From assembly GCA_013288805.1 (NCBI GenBank), contig JABDBE010000005.1, positions 23,741 to 87,740 on the forward strand: a DNA stretch of 64,000 nucleotides, read 5' to 3'. Within the stretch, counting starts at the first letter, position 1. Each line of letters opens with the position of its first letter. Origin of the DNA: Acidobacteriota bacterium. GTDB lineage: Bacteria; Acidobacteriota; Terriglobia; Terriglobales; Acidobacteriaceae. Of this stretch, positions 60,148 through 64,000 are shown piece after piece. Made by a program: the position numbers and the translations under genes. The notes under the pieces were generated by a model. The model did no database searches. It worked only from the letters and a program-made list of their open reading frames with translations, and was not told the DNA's origin.

Positions 60148-60747
60148 CTAAACCCCATTCGCCCGATTGCGGATCAGCGACAAAAATTCCGTCCTGGTTT
60201 CCTGCTCATTGCGGAAGCAGCCCAGCATGGACGAAGTGACCGCGGCCGAATGCTGTTTCTCAACCCCGCGCATCATCATGCACAGGTGTCGTGCCTCGAT
60301 CACTACTCCCACCCCCTGCGGCTCGATGGCTTTTTGAATCGTCTCCGCAATTTGAGTTGTGAGCCGTTCCTGGATCTGCAAACGGCGCGAGAAGATTTCG
60401 ATCAGCCGGGGAATCTTGCTTAATCCAATCACCTTGCCATTGGGGATATACGCGACATGCACCTTACCAAAAAACGGCAGAATGTGATGCTCACACAAGC
60501 TGAACATCTCCACGTCCTTCACGATGACCATCTCGTCGTAGGTCACCGTGAACAAAGCTTTCTTGAGCATTGCCTCGGCATCTTCCTTGTAACCCTTCGT
60601 CAGGTGCTCGTAGGCCCGGTGGACGCGATTTGGCGTGCGCACCAAGCCCTCTCGCGTGGGATCCTCGCCCAGTCGAACGATCATCTCGCGCACCAGGTCC
60701 TCAAAGGTGGCGCTGGTCAAGGTCGATGCTTCAGCGGAAGTTGTCAT
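60148..60747 (-). CDS. folE: GTP cyclohydrolase I
   Basis: A 199-residue enzyme that makes dihydroneopterin triphosphate from GTP, the first step of folate and of pterin cofactors. The zinc ligands are Cys85, His88 and Cys156 (S-L-C-E-H-H and R-H-L-C-M); catalytic motifs are [11 protein letters not shown] and G-L-S-K. It is last in an operon after two PTPS genes, which use its product. Confidence 0.94.
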   Translation of the reverse strand: MTTSAEASTLTSATFEDLVREMIVRLGEDPTREGLVRTPNRVHRAYEHLTKGYKEDAEAMLKKALFTVTYDEMVIVKDVEMFSLCEHHILPFFGKVHVAYIPNGKVIGLSKIPRLIEIFSRRLQIQERLTTQIAETIQKAIEPQGVGVVIEARHLCMMMRGVEKQHSAAVTSSMLGCFRNEQETRTEFLSLIRNRANGV

Positions 60748-60754
60748 GATCTCC

Positions 60755-61177
60755 TTACTCGATTACCCGATTCTCACCCCAGTATTCGAACGAATTCATC
60801 ATTGTCTCTTCAAACCGTACCTTTTCAAGATGAGCATGGCGAAAGCCGCGCTGCAAAATATCGTAGACAACGATGCACAAATTCTCCGTGGTTGGGACAG
60901 TTCGCGCGAAGTCCGCAATCGTGTTCAGGTTCTGGTGATCAAAGCGTTCGAGAATTTCGCGCTGCACAAAAGCGTCCAAATCCATCAGATTGCAAACCAT
61001 CCCTGTGCTCTCATTGACCGAGCCGCTGACTGTGACCTCAAGCGTGTAGTTGTGGCCGTGTCCGTAGGGGTTGTTGCACTTTCCATAAGTCGCAGCATTC
61101 TCTGCCTCTGACATGGAATCGCTGTGCAGCCGATGCGAAGCTGAAAACATGTATCGCCGCGTCAGGTACGCCTTCAT
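60755..61177 (-). CDS. 6-pyruvoyl-tetrahydropterin synthase family protein (second copy)
   Basis: A 140-residue T-fold enzyme. Zinc histidines are H15, H40 and H42 in G-K-C34-N-N-P-Y-G-H-G-H; catalytic Cys34, Asp80-His81 and Glu124 are kept. The C-N-N-P-x-G-H-G-H spacing matches eukaryote-type PTPS more than QueD. The start overlaps the first copy's stop by 4 bp, and folE follows after 7 bp. It may make 6-pyruvoyl-tetrahydropterin or a queuosine precursor. Confidence 0.85.
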   Translation of the reverse strand: MKAYLTRRYMFSASHRLHSDSMSEAENAATYGKCNNPYGHGHNYTLEVTVSGSVNESTGMVCNLMDLDAFVQREILERFDHQNLNTIADFARTVPTTENLCIVVYDILQRGFRHAHLEKVRFEETMMNSFEYWGENRVIE

Positions 61178-61584
61178 GCTTCCCCGTAAAAATCAACGAA
61201 CAGTTCCGGCGTCTCGTACACCCGCACCCGGTGGAGATGCGCAGCCTGCAACTTCGGCGACAGGCGCTGCCAAATCGTTATGGCAAGATTCTCTGTGGTC
61301 GGGATCCGACTGAGAAACTCGGGAACTTCTTTGTTCAAGAAACGGTGGTCGAGGGCGTCCAGCACCTCCCGGCTCATCGTTTCCTTCAACTGCTTGAGAT
61401 CCACAACGAAGCCAGAACGTGGATCCACCTCGCCCTTCACCGTGACTTCGAGCGTGTAATTGTGCCCGTGTCCATTGGGATTATTGCATTTGCCAAAGAT
61501 GCGCTGGTTTTCCTCCGCACTAAATTCCGGATTGTGATAGTAGTGCGAAGCAGAAAATTCAGCCTTACGAGTTAGATAAACCAT
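61174..61584 (-). CDS. 6-pyruvoyl-tetrahydropterin synthase family protein (first copy)
   Basis: A 136-residue paralogue of the next gene. Zinc histidines H14, H39 and H41, catalytic Cys33 in G-K-C-N-N-P-N-G-H-G-H, Asp79-His80 and Glu124 are all present. It differs from the second copy in most other positions. Two intact copies in a row suggest separate jobs, such as a pterin cofactor and queuosine, or mixed hexamers. It follows the glycosyltransferase gene by 8 bp. Confidence 0.85.
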   Translation of the reverse strand: MVYLTRKAEFSASHYYHNPEFSAEENQRIFGKCNNPNGHGHNYTLEVTVKGEVDPRSGFVVDLKQLKETMSREVLDALDHRFLNKEVPEFLSRIPTTENLAITIWQRLSPKLQAAHLHRVRVYETPELFVDFYGEA

Positions 61585-61592
61585 GCTTGACC

Positions 61593-62717
61593 TTAAACTG
61601 AAGTAGCGTGACTTGGAGTACTATCGGCGTCCTGCTGGATCTCGAGGGGGCGTCTTGCTTCCACCTGGTTCGTTTCAACGGAAGCGCGCGTTCGATTCCC
61701 CGTATAGCGGCGCCCCTTCCACGTGACGCTTCCCTTCTGATAAGCATTCCTCGAGCGCAGCAGCAGATAGGCAAACAATGGCAAGCCGATCAGTGCTGAG
61801 ACGGTCGCATCCCAGGAGAAATGCGCTTTGCGGATTCGCCTGAGAAAAAGACCTGTCAAGGCAAGGGCAAGGACCCCGACCGCGGCCGATGCTGGCGTTC
61901 GACCCTTCACTCCCATCAAGATGGCTACCGTGGCACTGCTTACAATCAGCACAAACTCCGTCAATCGAAGCAATGCCAAACGTCCGGGGGATGGAAACAG
62001 CAGCGCCAGGTTTTTCGTCCAGCCTTCCTTTAGCTGCGCAAAGCTGCGATACATGCGAGTTCGCACCGCATCTCCGCCGTAGCGAAAGAATATCTTGTGC
62101 CCCGAAGCCTTCACCGCCCGAGCCAGCGCCACATCCTCAAGCAAACTGGCGGCTATCGCAGCATGTCCGCCAACTGCGTCATACGCTTCTCTCGAAATCA
62201 AGATGTACTGCCCATTCGCCGCTGCCGCGAAAGACGCCGGATCGCTCACATCCGACGGGCGATAACTTGACGCCAGTTCAGCAAAGATCACCGGCATCAC
62301 TGCCTTCTCCCAGAAGCCATGAACTTCCTGTTCCGGAGAATACGAAAGCAAAGACGCCTTCTGCCGGCGCACTTCCTCCACACTGCGCGCCAAAGATCCG
62401 GCCTGATGAACCGTATCGGCGTCCGTGAACAGCAACCATTCTCCACGCGCCTCTTTCGTACCGGCTACCAGGGCGTTGTTCTTGCCAATCCAGCTCGGCG
62501 GCAACGGCCCCGTTTCCACCACCCTCACTCCCGCAAAAGACTTCCCGATCTCACGAGTGCGATCAGTCGATCCGTCATCAACAACTATTATTTCAAGCTT
62601 CACGCCAGTCTGGGCCGCCAACGATTCCAAACAAGCGCCAAGGCAAGCTTCTTCGTTACGCGCCGGCACGATTACCGACACCGTCGGTTGCTCCGATACT
62701 GGATCTCGCGCCGCCAT
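61593..62717 (-). CDS. GT2 glycosyltransferase with C-terminal membrane helices
   Basis: A 374-residue protein. The GT-A domain has V-S-V-I-V-P-A-R-N-E-E, V-D-D-G-S-T-D and the D-A-D metal motif (F-T-D-A-D-T). The acceptor-side motif is L-L-E-D-V. Three or four hydrophobic helices lie in the last third (about 240-330). The layout resembles the hopene-associated HpnB and carotenoid CrtQ glycosyltransferases, but no lipid genes are near. It is the first gene of a transcript that also carries the PTPS and folE genes. Confidence 0.8.
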   Translation of the reverse strand: MAARDPVSEQPTVSVIVPARNEEACLGACLESLAAQTGVKLEIIVVDDGSTDRTREIGKSFAGVRVVETGPLPPSWIGKNNALVAGTKEARGEWLLFTDADTVHQAGSLARSVEEVRRQKASLLSYSPEQEVHGFWEKAVMPVIFAELASSYRPSDVSDPASFAAAANGQYILISREAYDAVGGHAAIAASLLEDVALARAVKASGHKIFFRYGGDAVRTRMYRSFAQLKEGWTKNLALLFPSPGRLALLRLTEFVLIVSSATVAILMGVKGRTPASAAVGVLALALTGLFLRRIRKAHFSWDATVSALIGLPLFAYLLLRSRNAYQKGSVTWKGRRYTGNRTRASVETNQVEARRPLEIQQDADSTPSHATSV

Positions 62718-62730
62718 AGCCTGAATTAGG

Positions 62731-62737
62731 TATTATA
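62731..62737. promoter_or_regulatory. symmetric -10 element between divergent genes
   Basis: TATTATA reads as TATTAT on the plus strand and TATAAT on the minus strand. It lies in the 25-bp gap between the glycosyltransferase and TlpA genes. The plus-strand GTG is 6 bp after its end, so that mRNA would be leaderless or nearly so. The minus-strand ATG is 15 bp away. No good -35 is present on either side. Confidence 0.5.
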
Positions 62738-62742
62738 GCTTT

Positions 62743-63231
62743 GTGCGACGCGCCTCTGTTCTCCCCATCATCTTCACCGTTCTGCTGTCCGGTTGCTATC
62801 GCGGCTCCCGGCCACCTCGAATCGGCACCGCCGCTCCCGAGTTCACGGTCCAGGACGCCGACCGCAAAGTCACCCTGAGCGACTTCCACGGGAAGGTCGT
62901 ACTCCTCAACTTCTGGGCTTCGTGGTGCGCGCCGTGTGTGGAGGAAATGCCCTCGCTGGTGCAACTGCAGCAGCGCTTCCAAGACAAGGGCATAACTGTC
63001 CTAGGAATTAGCGTGGACGTTGACGGCGATGCCTACCATAAGTTCTTGAAAGACTATAAGATAGACTTCCCAACCGTACGTGATCCGGACCAGAAAACCA
63101 GCAACCTCTACGGTACTTTCAAGTGGCCGGAAACCTACGTTATCGATCGCAATGGGATCGTTCGCCGCAAGTTTATCGGCGCAGTGGAATGGAGCCAGCC
63201 CGAGATCGTGGATTTCTTGAGCAAGCTATAA
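62743..63231 (+). CDS. TlpA/ResA-like thioredoxin lipoprotein
   Basis: A 162-residue protein. The short signal ends I-F-T-V-L-L-S-G-C18, a lipobox. The thioredoxin fold carries W-C-A-P-C in N-F-W-A-S-W-C-A-P-C-V-E-E-M-P and the cis-Pro stretch W-P-E-T-Y-V-I-D. It would reduce disulfides outside the cytoplasm, for example for cytochrome c maturation, or deal with peroxides. GTG start at 62743 with no ribosome site. Confidence 0.88.
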   Translation: MRRASVLPIIFTVLLSGCYRGSRPPRIGTAAPEFTVQDADRKVTLSDFHGKVVLLNFWASWCAPCVEEMPSLVQLQQRFQDKGITVLGISVDVDGDAYHKFLKDYKIDFPTVRDPDQKTSNLYGTFKWPETYVIDRNGIVRRKFIGAVEWSQPEIVDFLSKL

Positions 63232-63355
63232 GTCCAGATCCGAGCAATTCTGAACCTTAGCCCGTTCGTGCACCATTAGGGCCCTTTCGTGTAGTGCCTT
63301 CCGTAACCGCAATCGGGTAGAATCCCCACTGCTTCAAGCTTTCGGAGGATGCGCT

Positions 63356-64000
63356 ATGGCTGCTTCCCTACAACCAAGCATCGCAAGAAAAGACTCCGAC
63401 TCCGTTTCCCTGCGCGGGTCGAGTCCCGAGTTCGACTCTAATAGGACCGACTCTAATAGGACCCTGGAAGAGATCACTCGCAGCGCGCTGCACGCGACCG
63501 GCGCGAATGGAGCCGCTCTGGTCCTTTCAGATGGAAAGGTTATGTCATGCCGGGCGTGTTCCGGAGAGCTCGCGCCCCCTGTCGGCACGCGTTTGAATCC
63601 CGATGCAGGGTTCACTGCAACCTGTGTGCGGACGGGGGAGATCGTACGCTGCGACGACACCGCGACTGACCCGAGGATCGATGGTTCGAGTTGCATCCAG
63701 TTGGGCATCGGCTCGATTCTCGCCGTGCCCGTATTTGACGGCCCGAACGTGGCAGGCGTTCTGGAAGTCCTTTCGACCGAGACTAAGAAGTTCGCGGAGC
63801 GGCATGTCACGGCCCTGAAGCTACTGGCCCGATTGGTTGAGACTCTCCTCAACTATTCTCCGCGCAACGGCTCACCCGACTCTCGAATCGCTAACCCGAC
63901 AGCCGTGGCAACGAATTCCAATAGGGTAAGCACGGATGAGGCAAAGGTGATGTGCCTCTCCTGTGGACACCGGAATCCGCAAGACAGCCAAATCTGCAAC
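63356..64000 (+). CDS. GAF-domain protein, cut by the window end
   Basis: The frame starts at ATG 63356, with a GGAGGA site 11 bp upstream, and is open to the last base (215 codons). Residues about 35-165 read as a GAF domain (L-E-E-I-T-R-S-A-L-H-A-T-G-A-N-G-A-A-L, then I-G-S-I-L-A-V-P-V-F-D-G, V-A-G-V-L-E-V). The last codons give C-L-S-C-G-H-R-N-P-Q-D-S-Q-I-C, a zinc ribbon that is incomplete. GAF-zinc ribbon proteins with unknown signals are common in Acidobacteria. The output domain is outside the window. Confidence 0.78.
   Translation, partial: MAASLQPSIARKDSDSVSLRGSSPEFDSNRTDSNRTLEEITRSALHATGANGAALVLSDGKVMSCRACSGELAPPVGTRLNPDAGFTATCVRTGEIVRCDDTATDPRIDGSSCIQLGIGSILAVPVFDGPNVAGVLEVLSTETKKFAERHVTALKLLARLVETLLNYSPRNGSPDSRIANPTAVATNSNRVSTDEAKVMCLSCGHRNPQDSQICN
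63434..63463 (+). repeat. 15-bp tandem duplication inside the GAF gene
   Basis: GACTCTAATAGGACC occurs twice without a gap, at 63434-63448 and 63449-63463, and encodes D-S-N-R-T twice. It keeps the frame. It lies in the linker before the GAF domain, where length changes would be tolerated. Confidence 0.85.

Noticed and set aside
1..64000. CRISPR arrays, rRNA genes, insertion sequences
   Set aside because: No regularly spaced repeats, rRNA-like stretches or transposase genes were seen; the only recombinase is the tyrosine enzyme at 1592-2656.

Overview
The window looks like a chromosome segment of a soil-type Acidobacteriota (Terriglobia/Acidobacteriia-like). This is inferred from gene content and order, not from a marker gene. 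The hints are very large Oar-like TonB-dependent receptors with a carboxypeptidase-regulatory N-terminus, a DUF5666 protein and a He_PIG-type Ig lipoprotein in one operon, a complete argR-C-B-D-F-G-H-GNAT run followed by dapA and dapD, an MXKDX repeat protein, and dense toxin-antitoxin modules among housekeeping genes.

Layout. (1) 1-4030 is an accessory island of short, overlapping genes. It holds a retropepsin-like protease with a small partner, several zinc-ribbon miniproteins, a zinc ribbon-tyrosine recombinase-RHH operon, and a basic protein coupled to a zinc ribbon-DUF4145 protein. It ends at a tRNA-Lys-like gene broken in its anticodon loop, a plausible integration scar. (2) 4160-13990 is amino-acid biosynthesis: ArgR with its own promoter and ARG boxes, seven translationally overlapping arg genes plus an NAGS-type GNAT, then dapA (with an unusual C-terminal Cys-rich extension) and dapD. 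(3) 13987-22920 holds EcsC, RNase J, a vapBC module, threonine dehydratase, an SH3b/TPR envelope protein, UppP and FtsK. (4) 23070-34500 holds two giant outer-membrane receptors, an orphan LytTR regulator, an Ig-domain lipoprotein and a DUF5666 protein. (5) 34680-40450 holds tRNA-Gly(CCC), a Tat-exported molybdopterin oxidoreductase with a membrane cytochrome b, an ECF sigma/anti-sigma pair, an MXKDX protein, a DUF1223 thioredoxin-like protein, and exported MsrA and MsrB. Together these look like a periplasmic redox-repair block. (6) 40520-46730 holds an ABC-2 exporter, a transglutaminase-like protein and a YncE/phosphoesterase fusion. (7) 46780-57910 is a phosphate and polyphosphate block: phoU-pstBAC, CHAD protein, Phd/VapC module, Ppx/GppA, SixA, Ppk and PstS, with matching 11-bp-spaced direct repeats upstream of pstC and pstS. 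(8) 58130-64000 holds a glutaryl-CoA-type dehydrogenase, higBA, a GT2-PTPS-PTPS-FolE pterin operon, a divergent TlpA-like lipoprotein, and the start of a GAF protein cut by the window end.

The genes are mostly core and tightly packed. The most unusual points are the island with its broken tRNA, the DapA fusion, the anti-sigma factor with a second metal-site domain, the tandem eukaryote-type PTPS genes, the phosphate block with shared repeats, and a symmetric -10 element driving two divergent genes. No rRNA, CRISPR array or insertion sequence was seen.
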